Shown here one piece after another: positions 34,827 to 46,170 of a DNA stretch of 64,000 nucleotides. Every line of letters begins with the position of its first letter. Within the stretch, counting starts at the first letter, position 1. The stretch spans positions 635,780 through 699,779 of the forward strand of contig MU006235.1 of the NCBI GenBank assembly GCA_010093685.1, in the 5' to 3' direction. The notes below the pieces were generated by a model. The model saw only the letters and a list, made by a program, of their open reading frames with translations, ran no database searches and was not told the origin of the DNA. Both the position numbers and the translations under genes were made by a program. The DNA comes from Ophiobolus disseminans (taxonomy: Eukaryota > Ascomycota > Dothideomycetes > Pleosporales > Phaeosphaeriaceae).

Positions 34827-37046
34827 ATGTCACAACTCCAAGCGGAATACGTCAGACGCGGATACTGGGTAAACATGAAAGGCGGCCCAATCATGGGCCA
34901 AACGATTACCACCGACGTGCGTACGGGTACCCTGGTAGTTGCGCTTTTGGCGGTCCTAACCACGCTGGGATTGGGCCACCTATGGAACATATTCATTTTC
35001 TCGTATCACCAGGCTCGCGCAAAGGGAAGAATAACCGACGGTCACTTCCACCAACAACAGGCACTTCTTCGCACGTTGCCTCCTCCGAATGCGATCGCTT
35101 CTGGCTGGATCCAGCTTTGGTGGGCTTGGAGAGGAAAAGCTGATCATGCGTTTGCGCGCACATGGGCACTAGCGATGCTTAGTGTACTCTTCACGCTGTT
35201 GACTGTGGCCGTCGGTATTTTCGTGTCATTTGTCATTTCGAACACGGACATTGAGGTCTTGGTCGACAGCCCTTTATGTGGTCCACTCCATCTGGAACGC
35301 TGGGTCTATCAACACCTGAACACAGTCGACTTCCAGGATTACTTTATGAGCGTACTGTCTACCAGCCGAGTGTATTCACAAAACTGTTACCAAAACACCA
35401 GCATCCTACCAGCGCAGTGTTCCACGCATATACGACCCAGCATTCCCTTCACAATAACTCGCAAAGGCTGTCCGTTCTCGGAAATATGCAGTAACATTGT
35501 TCAGCCCGGTGTTTCGTTCGATTCGGGCTTTTTGGACGCCAACGATGCCTTTGGCATGAACTTGCACTCCGATGATAGTGTGAGGTTTCGAAGAAAGAAT
35601 ACTTGCTCCTTTTTGGAGGTAGAGGGACACTATGAGATTAAAAACTTTACAACTGAACTGCCGGATCAAATGCGATACGAAGAAGCGATCAATCTATACT
35701 TCGGAAAGATAAAAGATGGGCTATATGGACTTGTAAACCACACCTTTTCTATCGGCTCTATGACGACTACTTACAATTCTGTCTACTCGATGCTGTGAGT
35801 TGAATGTACAGAGGTAATTGGATAGTATCGCTGACAACAAGATGCAGGAGAGCCGCAAACTATTACAATTTTCCAACCAGAAATAATCTCATCCCGCTAC
35901 CAGAGATGCACACGGTAGATGCGGACTTGTCTATCAATGCTCTGCTAAAGAACAGTGTCGTGTATGCGCAGCCAGTAGAGGACCCAATCTTTGCAGCTCA
36001 TAAGCCAAGGCGTGCAATTTCCCTTGTCAGTAACGCAACGGCAACATACTATCTCTCGGATTTTCCCGTAGCCGTATTTGCATGTAGAGAACAGGTAAGA
36101 CGATCCCAGTTTGACTACGCAAACTTGCGATCAGAAACAACTGACTTCTGCAGTATCAATTCTGCTTCAAGCAATCTAATGCGTCCTATTACTGTTCGAA
36201 TATTTCTGGCATCTCAGTAAACGCAAGCAGAACAGACTATCCCGGCGCAACCCTCATCCAGCTCACCGCGATTCAAGTACTGCAATCATCGGCCTTTATA
36301 ATGTCCACCGCTGCTGCGTTGAGCTCTGGTCTCAAAGCCGGAGACGGCATGCAGGGCCGCAAATTTGTGCCAAGTCTCTCTAATGACCAGTGGCTGAAGG
36401 AGCTGGTCGGCTGGGAGACACACGTGTGGGCTGGATTGCAACATCTGGTGGCGGACTATGCGATCGGTGCTGCGGCGAGGGTGCCCGGAATGACGGCATC
36501 TACGCGCCATGAGATGAACGAAGGCGAGAAGGCACTCTGTCGTAGCGTGCGTATGCGCATGTCAGGCGGCTTCGTGTAAGCAGACCAACAACTCCATCCT
36601 TTATCCGCTCCTTGCGTTAACACTCTTCCAGCAATATCAATGTTTTTGCGCTATCCTTCATCATTGCGCTCACCTGCACATTCACACTTGTCGACATCGT
36701 CCTCCTAAGGATCCTCATCTACACTGGAAAATTCCGCCGAGCACTCGCGCCACGCATCGAGCGCTGGATTCAAGACGGCGTATTCCACCTGCAACGTAGG
36801 GCCTACGAGGAACAAGAGCAAGTAGAATGGGAAAGACTAAACAAGGAAATTCCTGTAACGGTCGAAAAGGCGAAACTCCCCGAATTGTGCAAGCACTCGA
36901 CTCTGGTTCATCCCACATTAGCAGACAAGGCCGTCTCCAGCCAGGCTACGTTCACCCCAAGGAGCAGTAGTCCAGACAGATATAAGTCGACGGCATCGCA
37001 CATTGAAACTATTGATAAGGGAGTACCCGACAAAGCCTGTTCATGA
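34827..37046 (+). CDS. Multi-pass membrane protein with large Cys-containing ectodomain, unknown function
   Basis: No named family recognised, though the N-terminal style (RRGYWVNMKGGPIMGQTITT, then RTGTLVVALLAVLTTLGLGH and LWNIFIFSYHQARAKG) is familiar from fungal orphan membrane proteins. Four exons, 34827-35794, 35848-36094, 36154-36575 and 36632-37046, give 683 residues with GT-AG introns in matching phases. Predicted helices lie at about 35-57, 113-138 (WALAMLSVLFTLLTVAVGIF) and 548-572 (VFALSFIIALTCTFTLVDIV), so a loop of about 400 residues with many Cys (such as NCYQNTSILPAQC, KGCPFSEIC, FCFKQSNASYYC) and N-glycosylation sites is probably outside the cell or in a lumen. The C-terminal 110 residues are charged and cytosolic-like. 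Confidence 0.75.
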
Positions 37047-40000
37047 TCAGCCAGGGTTCCGAGGTCGTAGCGCAACCGCAAGTTTTGATAAGAGATAGTG
37101 GCAGTGTATGTGCAAATACTTACAAAACATCAGAAGCGATCACAAGATTCTCTCCGGTTGAAAACTTTGGTATCTAGAACTAAATGCACCATACAATTGA
37201 AGGAATGCCTCAATACAGTTTTTCAGTGTCTAGGCCTGCTATCGGTCGTTTCTCATTCGTCGCCCTAACATCTTTTCAAGGGACCTCCGTTTCTACCCTC
37301 ATGTGGTCATGCGCACATCCAGTATAAATATCTCCCCGCGTTACTATCAAAGCCAATGCCTCACATCTACTTGCTTTCCACGCGACTCTAAAAGACAAGT
37401 TCAGCACGATCATGTGCGAAAGCGCAGTCAATCGAGAAAACAGCAAGCATATGTTTAGATGTCGCCGTCCAAAACAGCGAAGCGCATGAGCCCATGTCCA
37501 GAACCCAGCATTCGATCTAGTATGAGGATCACGTCCTAGCGGGCCTGGGAAGTATATATACCACTCAACTCGCGACTCTTTACTTCGACATGGCATTCAA
37601 TCTCCTTTTGATGTTCAAAAGTGAATGGCAAATGTAAATATCCAGAAAGAGAACGCTGCAGCGGTCATGTGTTGAAACCGTATTTGCACAAAAAGATGGT
37701 GCGAAACGAGCCATGAATGCTCGCATTGGTGTCTGCGTTTCGAACCCGCAATGATCTGTTTCCATGTGCGAAATTCCACAGGTTCTCCCCCCATGTCTGT
37801 CCTCGTTGGAAGCTCGAAAATATCTTGAGTATTCGGTATGAGAAGAAACTTGCTAGCGTGGTAAAGAACTTCATAGATTCTTCGCGTCGCACTCTGATTT
37901 CCTGGTACAGTAAAGCACGCCGTTGGTGCTGTATAAAGAAGAAAACTTGGAGCTATATGTATAAGAAAGAGTGAGAGGAGGTTCATGTTGCGAGATCCAG
38001 TCCTTGCCAAAGATGGAGTCACAATCCTGTTATAGAGAAGTATTCCTTGCTAACATTCAAAAGATGCTATGAACCAAAGCGATGTGCAGAGACTCGATGG
38101 TATATAAGTTTCGCACAGCTTGTCGACACTTCTCTACCTCGTTAGCCTTACGCGGCGAAAGTATATAGAAAAAAGGGAAAAGCGAAAGGCCCATGTCTAA
38201 TAGCATGTTAGCAGGAATCCATGGAGAAGCCTGTCTCGCCGCCCAAAAGATCTTGATGTGTAGAACATAGTGATTTTGGACCTGCGAGGCGTCGATGAGT
38301 TCGATATTTCCGCGTCGATGGAATGGATCAAAGTTTCTATCGCTCCAATGCATGTTTATAGTATGCTTTTACATGGATATATAAGCTACGACAATTCTCC
38401 AAACTCTACTCTTCTCTAATAACCTCTGGCTAAGGTGTCAAAAGCAAGACGTGCAAATCGCATGACCAAGAGCTTCTGCTCAACCGCATGTGTCCACTGC
38501 TGAGCTGTTGCAGTTGAGCATGTTCCAAACACAATAGGATCATACATCATGTCCCGCCCTCCAAACCTTGGAATACAGAATCGTACGATAAGGAATCATG
38601 GATCTCGAAAACTTGACTGCGAGGCATTCGATGTCTCGCTCGCTTCTCAAATTTGTCAAATATGTGAGAATTGAGTACATGTGGCACTTGAGCTATAAAG
38701 AGGGCAATAGAGATCGATGGCCTGAGACACCCGTGGGTTCCCACACGTCACCGCTATATCGGCAGCCTTTAAATATCACCATCTACTAGCACATTGCTTC
38801 TACATCATCCATCAACCCCTTGGAAGTCTTTCATCAAATTAAACAACTTCCGTGGTCATGTCCGAGGAACCGAACTTCTTTCACTCTTTGTCTATGTTTC
38901 TTCTGCAGAGACACTCTATTATATTCTAATGCTTGAGAAATCAGATTTCTGCAAGTCTATGGAAAAAGAAACGCACGACTCGTTCCATGTTTTGGAATAT
39001 CTGCCACTCGTGCGTTCTCGCTGTGGCATTTATTTGAACAACCCAACCTCGGCTGGAATGTCTCCGCCACTCCAAGCTTCCACCGACAAAAAGATACTGA
39101 CTGCTGCCGCACAATTCAAGAAATCTACGTGTCCACATTATATGCGACGACTGCACCAATGAGCTGTGCAATTCGTTTATGCAGACGATAAAATCAAAGG
39201 AAATGATGATATGAGCTTAGCTCGCGTCGCGCACAAACCGCCGGTGTTGTTCTACATAAGAAGAACAACTACCGTCAGTCCTACTCATGTCCGGCTAAGG
39301 AGAGTGGTATATAACCTCTACTACCACCTCATTTCTTCCCTTCTCACTCTCACGGTCGCAATTGAAAAGTTCAAAACTGCCATGCGGAGATTGCCATGTT
39401 CGAAGACGAGAACGAGGACGAGAACGAGATACCCTAAAGCCCCTGAATTATGGCTTTGTAAAACGACAAACTCAAAATGTTCATGGCTGCCACTCTCTGC
39501 TGTGTCTGGAAAGGACAACACACCGCGATGATGCTTCGAGAGCAGACCGTTTCAAACGCGACACATCAGATGTATATGAGTGCGTCAGCGAAGAACCTCG
39601 CAATCACAAACTCACCAATACCGTGCCGCTGAGCTCCCAGGACACTCAAAGTCACCACGACACGTATTCATGATCTCCAAAGTCGCTCCATTATTTATAC
39701 TATGTCCCAAAGAACATCGCTGGACTTTTCCAAACAACAACATGGAAGTACGATGTATGTCCGTCGGACAAGGTGCTTCAAAGCAATGATACTCATCCAC
39801 GTGTCGTCTCCCAGCTCCAAGCTCGTGGGAACGGAGCTGGTATGTTGTGTTTGTCGAGTATAAAATCGAAGCGTTTCGCTTCTTTACTGTGTACTTCATA
39901 ACTATTGTTTTCGACTTCAAACTTTTCTTAGTTTCCCCGCATGTGCCCGAATGGGAATTGGATTTGGTTCATGTTCAAGAGGGCGCGTAGTGTGTCATAG

Positions 40001-40069
40001 GATGGCTCAAAAATCCCCTCGATCGACGTACATCTTTGATTTCGATTGAACCGTCTCACCCAAGACGAG
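37047..40069. other. 3 kb TATA-rich gene-poor island
   Basis: TATA-type motifs at about 37553, 38101, 38374, 38694, 39307, 39693 and 39857, several followed by a pyrimidine/CA-rich leader and a short ATG frame, for example MRRLPCSKTRTRTRTRYP (49 codons) from 39381. Frames are short (at most about 135 codons) and unlike known proteins. An (acgaga)n-like run lies at about 39403-39432. Whether any of this is transcribed cannot be judged. Confidence 0.45.
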
Positions 40070-41995
40070 CTAAATATCAAACACGCCCCCCATACCCACC
40101 CGAATATCCACCAAATCCGGCCTCCATCCCTTGAAATTCGGCAACCCCCTTTTAACCTCCCTCACCCTCTCAAGCCTCTTCTTGCCCTCCTCTTCCTGCG
40201 CCAGCCTAAACGCATCCTCGTCGATCTCAAATTCATCCAGGCTGCCCAAGCTCTCCTGTCTCGGACGCGGCTTACTCGCCGCATCGCTGCGGCGATGGGA
40301 CGTCTGGCCCGTGAAAGCAGAAATGCCAGATTGGATAACGTCCTGGAGCGAGGAGTGTCGGGGCGGTGGATTGTTTCGGGTGAGGAGGTGCGAGGAGGGG
40401 TTTGTGTTTGAGAGATCGATGTCGTCGAAGCCGGAGTTGGCGTAGGGGTCGCCGTTGTCGATGCCGGGCTGCATGGCTGTTCTGCGGTCTTTCCAGACGC
40501 CTCTTCGCAGCTCGAAGTTCTCCTCTTCTAGACTTCGTAGTTGTGCAAGTAGCTTGTCGCGCTCTTCGTCGAGTAGTTCCTGGACGCTCGAGTCCTCGAT
40601 GTTCCCGAGGTCTGCTTTGCGCCGGCGCTGTTCGGCTTCGCGGAGGCGCGCGTTTTCGTTCGAGAGGCCTGCGATGCGTGTGCGGAGTTCGGCGGCTTCG
40701 CGCTCGATCTTCTTGTGTTCTTGTATGCGGCTCTGGGATCGTGCGTCGTTGTCGCGGTGGATTTGTGTGAGTGTTTCGATCTTCTTCTCGAGGAGTTCAG
40801 CGCGCGAGATGGAGTCTGAGGCTTTGCGGTTTGCTGCGCCGAGTTCTGCTTCGAGCTGTGCAACGCGCGTCTGAGCTGTATCACGGTCTGAACCTTCCTT
40901 GTCTGCTTGCTCACTCGCTTTGTCCAAATTTGCTTTGAGATCTGAAAGCTCTGTTCTGGTTGAGCTTGCATCCTGCTCGGCTTTCTCCAAAGAAGACTCC
41001 AGACTCGAGACCTTTGACTGCAGCTCGTTGTTCTTAGTCGTCTGTTCCGTCAGCTGCTTATTTATATTTGAGATCTCCAGCTCAAGCGACTCGATCGTTG
41101 CTGATTTCGATGCGACCTGTGCGCTCAGGTCGTCAATAGATGCAGATTGGCTCGGCGATGCGGTCGAGGTTCGGCGTGTGGATTTGGTGCTCTGCGACTG
41201 AGCTTGCGAAAGTTGGCGTTTAAGCGATTCGACTTCAGCTTTCTGTACCACGTATTAGCCTCTGCAGTTCGTAACCCCAGATCCGATATCTATCACATAC
41301 CAGTTTATCAGCCTCTTTGCCCTTTTCAACCGCAAGCGCAACGTCTCCCCTGCCCTCTCTAAGCTCCTCGAGCTCTTCTTCGCCCTTCTGCCACCTGCTC
41401 TCGTTCTCCTCGACTTCACTTGCCAGCCTCTTGTTCTCCCTCTCCAGCTCCTCGATCCTCAACGCCTGCTCCCTGTAAACCTCGCTTGTTATTCCACCCC
41501 CAGGTGTCATGGGGTTGGGCGATGTAGGCGCCCCCGAGCGGTAGAAAGATTCGGATCTTTGGCGCGACTCAATTGCGACCGAGGGCTTGCGACCGTGTGC
41601 TGGTCTCGCGGTCGGCAGCTCCGAAGGCTCGTCATCGTCTTCTACGGGGCCTGGTGATGCGCTTGTAGCTTCGACGGGTTCTGGTGCAATTTCCTCAGGC
41701 TTGTCTTCGGCGGTCTCGGTTGCAGTCGAGGCTTCAGCTTCGGTCTTCTCTTCCTTCTTCTTCGCACCGCCTGCTTTCTTCGCTCTCTGCTTCTTCAGTT
41801 GCTCGACCTATAATACTGAAGTCAGCGCACATTTCTTCAGCTTAGTCTCTAGCCATATGCGGCAGATACCAAAGCTGTGTCACTATATGGAATGTCTCGC
41901 AGCTCATCGCAAGCCTACTCGACACCTTAAGATTTACGTACCCTCTTCTTAGCCGCCGCGACCTTCTCCGCCTTTTCCTTGTCTTCATCAGCCAT
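40070..41995 (-). CDS. Long coiled-coil protein, golgin-like ('M protein repeat' type)
   Basis: Predicted rod-like protein of 577 residues. Exons: 41942-41995, 41301-41807 and 40070-41242, phase-0 GT-AG introns. The N-terminus MADEDKEKAEKVAAAKKRVE, followed by QLKKQRAKKAGG, resembles the basic AAKKK start seen in some golgins. An acidic Pro/Ser region follows (about 40-100), then heptad-rich coiled coil from about residue 115 to 445 (ALRIEELERENKRLASEVEE; SSLESSLEKAEQDASSTRTE). The C-terminus is conserved-looking and not coiled: GLPNFKGWRPDLVDIRVGMG then GVFDI. A Golgi or vesicle tether role is inference from layout; fungal databases often label such proteins 'M protein repeat'. A MITE-like repeat copy lies about 220 bp upstream of the start. 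Confidence 0.8.
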
Positions 41996-42217
41996 GTTGA
42001 ATGTGGTATGAGTGCGCAGTGTGTATTGTTGAGATTATGTGGAGCTATGCAGTTGTGGGGACTCGAGAGCTTGAGGCTCGGTGATGCCAACTTGGTCCCC
42101 GCAGATGGCACTAGAGTTGCATTGAGACTAGTGCAATTCTCAGGAACGCAAACGTGGTTCACATGAAAACACCACATCTTGTAAACTAAGGTGCCAGCTT
42201 TCGGTACTAAGGTTTTG

Positions 42218-42328
42218 CTCTCAGTAAGTCGCCAAAGCTAGAAATAAAGATGTGCTAACCTGCATATCTACAGAGATTTGTACAATTTATAATAACTTTC
42301 ATATACGTTGATGTAGTCTTCAAGCTGC
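42218..42328. repeat. Diverged second copy of the MITE-like element core
   Basis: Aligns with 26967-27078 in the same orientation: shared agtaagtc, aaagcta, tatctacagaga, ata[c/t]g[t/a], gatgtagtc and caagct, about 70-75% identical over about 110 bp. Many differences are C/T or G/A, as expected from age or RIP. The right terminal repeat of the first copy cannot be recognised here. Confidence 0.65.
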
Positions 42329-42468
42329 GCTTTCAATCATGCCAAGGTATCAAAAAGAAAATTCGTCATTGCCCATTACGCTTCAATCCCATATCAGACA
42401 TAGCTACTCGACACCCCAAAGAATCTGCCTCACCACCACCCCCAAACTCCACCAGTAATATATCGCAT

Positions 42469-42578
42469 CCCCCCAACCTCACCTCACCACCTCCCCTCCC
42501 CAACCCACACAGCCCCATCCTCCCATCCTTCGCCCCAAGCCCCAAACCCCAAACCCACCCAATCCTCCCCTCCACATA
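42469..42578 (-). other. G-rich tract with G-quadruplex potential on the minus strand
   Basis: The plus strand carries at least nine C runs of 3 to 6 within about 110 bp (for example 42469-42474, 42533-42536, 42540-42543, 42547-42550), including ccccaaaccccaaaccc-like spacing. The minus strand therefore has many G3-G6 runs with short loops. It is not a telomere array: the units are irregular. Confidence 0.6.
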
Positions 42579-43470
42579 ATCCTCCATCCACGCCTCTGAA
42601 ACAATATTTGACTAGCCTCACATCCGCCACGGCTTACGCCCCTGCATGACGCGGAGATATAGATCGCCCGACAACGGTTATCGCGAACCAGCGTTGCGCA
42701 GGGGTACGACATGGCGCGAAGGAAGCTGCTGCGCTGCAGTCGTGTAATGAACCATGGTCCTGCAATGTCGTGGGCGGGGGCTAAGGGTAAGCGAGTTTCA
42801 GCATAATTATATGGCGGCTTTTCGTGAACGACGCGATGGAAGCGAAGACGGGAGGTGGGATTGAACCAAGATTTGGGGTGTATCAGGTAGGCGATGGTGA
42901 ACGGAGAAAGTAATGTCACCGGACATGTGCAGAGCAATGTAGATGAGCATGTTTCAATACGAGCCTAAATCCTTTGATCTGTTTCAAAGATTGCAGCTAG
43001 CTTCCATACGAGCTCAATCGAACTATCTATCCGCAAGCTTTCGTCGGCTAGATGACCAAAGAGATTTTGCTCTTGCGCTTTCTCGCGTCTCACAAACAGC
43101 CCGACCATATGCATGTACATGGCCTCAACAATGGGAGGAGGCACCAACAAGTGCGCCGCCCGAAAGATTGTAGAGAAGAGAAAGAGGTGTTGTCGTGGCG
43201 GTCGCATGTAACCAAAGCCAGTGTCAGGCCCTCCTAGTGCCCAGAGGGAAACAACGCAAAGAGAAAAGAGAGTCAACGAGAGTGAAGGAGAATCCGGTTC
43301 GCGTTCCAAAAAGATGCATCGCAGGGTGTTGCGCCATTAAATATTCATACCCTCGCTTAAAACTCCGTGTCATGCCAGATGTGTGAGAGGTGAAGACCAT
43401 CATGTCGTGCATGTACATGCGGTTGGTCGTATTATGGTGCGTAAGTTGTATATGAAGGTTGTGTGTTAAA

Positions 43471-46170
43471 TCAAGCACGAGATGACGACGAGTCCTTGCT
43501 TTTCCAGAACATCAGCTTGCTAAGCCGGTTGTTTTTTTTCTTCTCCCTGGGCTGATCCGAGTGCTCAGACTGGGGACGCTGCTCGATCGACAACTTGCTC
43601 TTCTCGCCGTGTGAGGAGCTGTTGATCAACCGAGACAGGCTAGCAATGCTGGATCGCTTGCGACGACGGATCTCCAGGTCGCTCGGGTCAGAGCAGAGTG
43701 ATGCGGACCGATCTCCAAGCCTCCGAGGACTAGGGAGTGAATACGGGTTTTGCATAGCGCTGGTCATGGTCGATCTTGAAGAGGTCAAAGAAGGTACATC
43801 GTCTACTGAAACACGAAGCTCGGGTCCTGGTTCGCCGAAGCGTGGCGATGGCATGGCTGGGTAGTCGGTCATCGAGGATGCTGAAGTACCGACACGTGGT
43901 GTGTCGAAGGAAGCTTGACTCGATCGATAGTCTGGGGAGGAGAAGGAAGATGTGACGGTATCTGGTGTCATAAGGCTTTGTTGAGGCAATGGGAGTGCCA
44001 TGCTCATTACAGGCTGATGTTCCTTGGACTGGTCGGCCGCAAGTTGTGGTGTGACGGTAGAATCGGAAGAATGTGTTAGTGATGATGTGCGAGGCTCCTC
44101 GTGGTCTTCAACAACTTCCACAGGCTCTGCTTCTGGCGACGACTGCAAATTCTGCTGGAATCCGGTAGGTTGAGGAACTTCCCGAGGCGACAACGGCTCT
44201 TCCAAACCAATGTCACGCTTCTGCTCCGACCGCTTGATTCCAAGGCCATCGCTGAAGTTCCAGTTAATATTGGCGCCTTCCTGCTTGCCATCAGCCTCAA
44301 CAACTTGGATTTTCGGTTCCTCATCCGGCTCCTCAGTTACAGACACGGGCAACGAGGCTTTCCTGGCGACAACAGTGTCGTCTTCTGGCTCCTCCTCTTC
44401 AAAAACATCATCCATCGGCGAAGCGGACGCGACGGCGGACGCTCGGTGCTCGAATGGCACAAGCTCAGGCGCACTTTCAGTCCTGCGGTGATTTACAACC
44501 AGACCACTTGAGCTGTGCATCGCCCGCCTGTGCGCCGAAAAGCCACGCTGTTGCGACCGCGGGCTCGATCCGTTTGGGGTATTGAATGGTCCCAGTGCTG
44601 CATCCAGATCGATTATCGGGCTCATCACGTCCGAGTCCACGCGCTTCAGCTGCCGAGGCTGCCATGAGGTGTAGTCTGTGTTGATTTTGGGTTCCGGAGG
44701 AGTGGGCTCGGTTGGCGAGACGATAGTCACGGTAGTGTCCTCGTCAAAGTTTGGTTCAAACCCGAAGTCTTCGGAGACGTCCGTGTCCTCGGAATCAGAT
44801 TTCGCCTCTGGTGTGGGTGTGGACCGTCTCGCTTTCGCCTTCTTGCTGTGCTTTCCCTTCCTTGGGATGATGGAATTGGCCCACGACTTGACTTTGCGAG
44901 GTTTGCGGTTGGACTTGCGCATCGTCGATTTGGACTTTTCCCGGTCTTCCACAGACTCCTCGTCGCCAGCTGCTGGTGAAGGCAGAGCAGCGTCGACGGA
45001 ATGCGAAAGAGATGGATCGGACCGGCTCGTGGGGAGAGTGTGAACCGAATTGTCGCTGCGTTTCGACTCCAGGCGGAAGAAGCCTCGTCGCTTGGCGGGA
45101 ACGCGAGCCGCGCTGGTACCGGCGGTGGGCGACGTTGGTGACACGGCAGACATGGGTCGCTTGCGGTCGGACGGGTCTCCACTGAGGGGACTCCGCATGA
45201 AGCTGTCAAGAACAGCGCCTGCGGTGCTCGGTCGTACTTCATCCTCGACTGTGCTAAGCGAAGGGCGGCCGACCTTTGACGGCTGCGGACTCGAACTGCT
45301 GCCGCCGACGATGGAGGAAAGGCTGTTGGTCGCTGAGTGGCCACGGAATGTTGACATGGATGTCTCTGTTTCCGAGGAAATGGTCGAGAGCGGGCGGATG
45401 TACTCGACTCTATCGGAGAATCCGACCCGAGCCCTTGACGGAGGACGCGCAGGGTCATCTTCTGAGACGCGGTCGCGCAGGGACGGCTGCGATACGGATC
45501 TGTTGAATGAATGGCCGAACACGAAGTCGTTGCCTTCCGAGGGTGTAGCGGGTGCACTGCCGGAAAGCGAGGGAGCTGGCGGGCTCATAATGGTAGAAAG
45601 GTCGTGGGAGGAGATGGCACCTGAGCGACGATGAGCGTGGCCACGACGCCCGGCAGGGGGGCCGGGACGTAGTGTGGCATTCGGCGGAGGCAGCACACCG
45701 TCACCCTTGCTCGGGCTGCTGCTCAACAGCGATACACCACCCACGCCAGGCCTGGTGTCTCCGCCGATAAACTCGCTGCCACCCCGTCGATGGCCGCCCT
45801 GGATTGGCTTCGAGGGTGTTGCGGACAGGTCGTTGGGCGAATGCGGTGGTGAAGTGCCCGTGCTGGGCTGTGCCGCTCCGGACGGGTTGAAGGAGAAGGC
45901 CGGGAGGGCGTTCATGGACTTCTTGCGCTGGTGGGGCATGGACCCGCGACGACCGGTGGGGTACGCCTGGAGAGACATTGGGCGGGCGCTCGAGGGCGTG
46001 GGCTCTGAGGAGGAGGTGTCGGGCCCGCGCATGGGAAATGAGAACTCTGGGTTGGGGATGAGCTCGATGGGGCCGGCATTGGACGGTTGACGGCGCTGAT
46101 AGAGCGGTGAGCCGATAGCGCCGGACTGCGACTGTGTCGCCTGGTGTCGTGGTAGGGCAATCTGAGCCAT
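43471..46170 (-). CDS. Cell wall proline-rich protein type, large disordered Ser/Pro protein
   Basis: Single exon, 899 residues, starting MAQIALPRHQATQSQSGAIG. It has no signal peptide and no globular domain that I can see. Composition is dominated by Ser, Pro, Arg and Glu, with many basic-Ser sites (RRGSMP, RRKRSSIASLSRL) typical of kinase targets, and conserved-looking islands such as GFSDRVEYIRPLSTISSETE, KVKSWANSIIPRKGK, ANINWNFSDGLGIKRSE and the basic C-terminus NRLSKLMFWKSKDS. Fungal databases commonly call such proteins 'cell wall proline rich protein', but the lack of a secretion signal argues for an intracellular scaffold or regulator. The upstream 9.5 kb is gene-free. Confidence 0.75.
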   Translation of the reverse strand: MAQIALPRHQATQSQSGAIGSPLYQRRQPSNAGPIELIPNPEFSFPMRGPDTSSSEPTPSSARPMSLQAYPTGRRGSMPHQRKKSMNALPAFSFNPSGAAQPSTGTSPPHSPNDLSATPSKPIQGGHRRGGSEFIGGDTRPGVGGVSLLSSSPSKGDGVLPPPNATLRPGPPAGRRGHAHRRSGAISSHDLSTIMSPPAPSLSGSAPATPSEGNDFVFGHSFNRSVSQPSLRDRVSEDDPARPPSRARVGFSDRVEYIRPLSTISSETETSMSTFRGHSATNSLSSIVGGSSSSPQPSKVGRPSLSTVEDEVRPSTAGAVLDSFMRSPLSGDPSDRKRPMSAVSPTSPTAGTSAARVPAKRRGFFRLESKRSDNSVHTLPTSRSDPSLSHSVDAALPSPAAGDEESVEDREKSKSTMRKSNRKPRKVKSWANSIIPRKGKHSKKAKARRSTPTPEAKSDSEDTDVSEDFGFEPNFDEDTTVTIVSPTEPTPPEPKINTDYTSWQPRQLKRVDSDVMSPIIDLDAALGPFNTPNGSSPRSQQRGFSAHRRAMHSSSGLVVNHRRTESAPELVPFEHRASAVASASPMDDVFEEEEPEDDTVVARKASLPVSVTEEPDEEPKIQVVEADGKQEGANINWNFSDGLGIKRSEQKRDIGLEEPLSPREVPQPTGFQQNLQSSPEAEPVEVVEDHEEPRTSSLTHSSDSTVTPQLAADQSKEHQPVMSMALPLPQQSLMTPDTVTSSFSSPDYRSSQASFDTPRVGTSASSMTDYPAMPSPRFGEPGPELRVSVDDVPSLTSSRSTMTSAMQNPYSLPSPRRLGDRSASLCSDPSDLEIRRRKRSSIASLSRLINSSSHGEKSKLSIEQRPQSEHSDQPREKKKNNRLSKLMFWKSKDSSSSRA

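Larger units (their letters stand above)
41996..43470. other. Intergenic with repeat copy and G-quadruplex-type tract
   Basis: Holds the second MITE-like core (42218-42328) and a very C-rich plus strand at 42430-42580. Between 42.6 and 43.4 kb I see no gene. Left end is the promoter of the coiled-coil gene; right end is 3' flank of the proline-rich protein gene. Confidence 0.55.

Noticed and set aside
40402..40874. Frames of 120-140 codons on the plus strand opposite the coiled-coil gene
   Set aside because: Shadow frames (Arg- or Ser-rich) of the minus-strand coiled-coil coding sequence.
42541..42557. ccccaaacccc-like run taken as an internal telomere repeat
   Set aside because: Only two or three irregular units, and not the TTAGGG type expected in these fungi.
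42366..42937. 152-codon minus-strand frame rich in Gly and Trp
   Set aside because: The Gly/Trp run is only the translation of the G-rich tract at 42469-42578.
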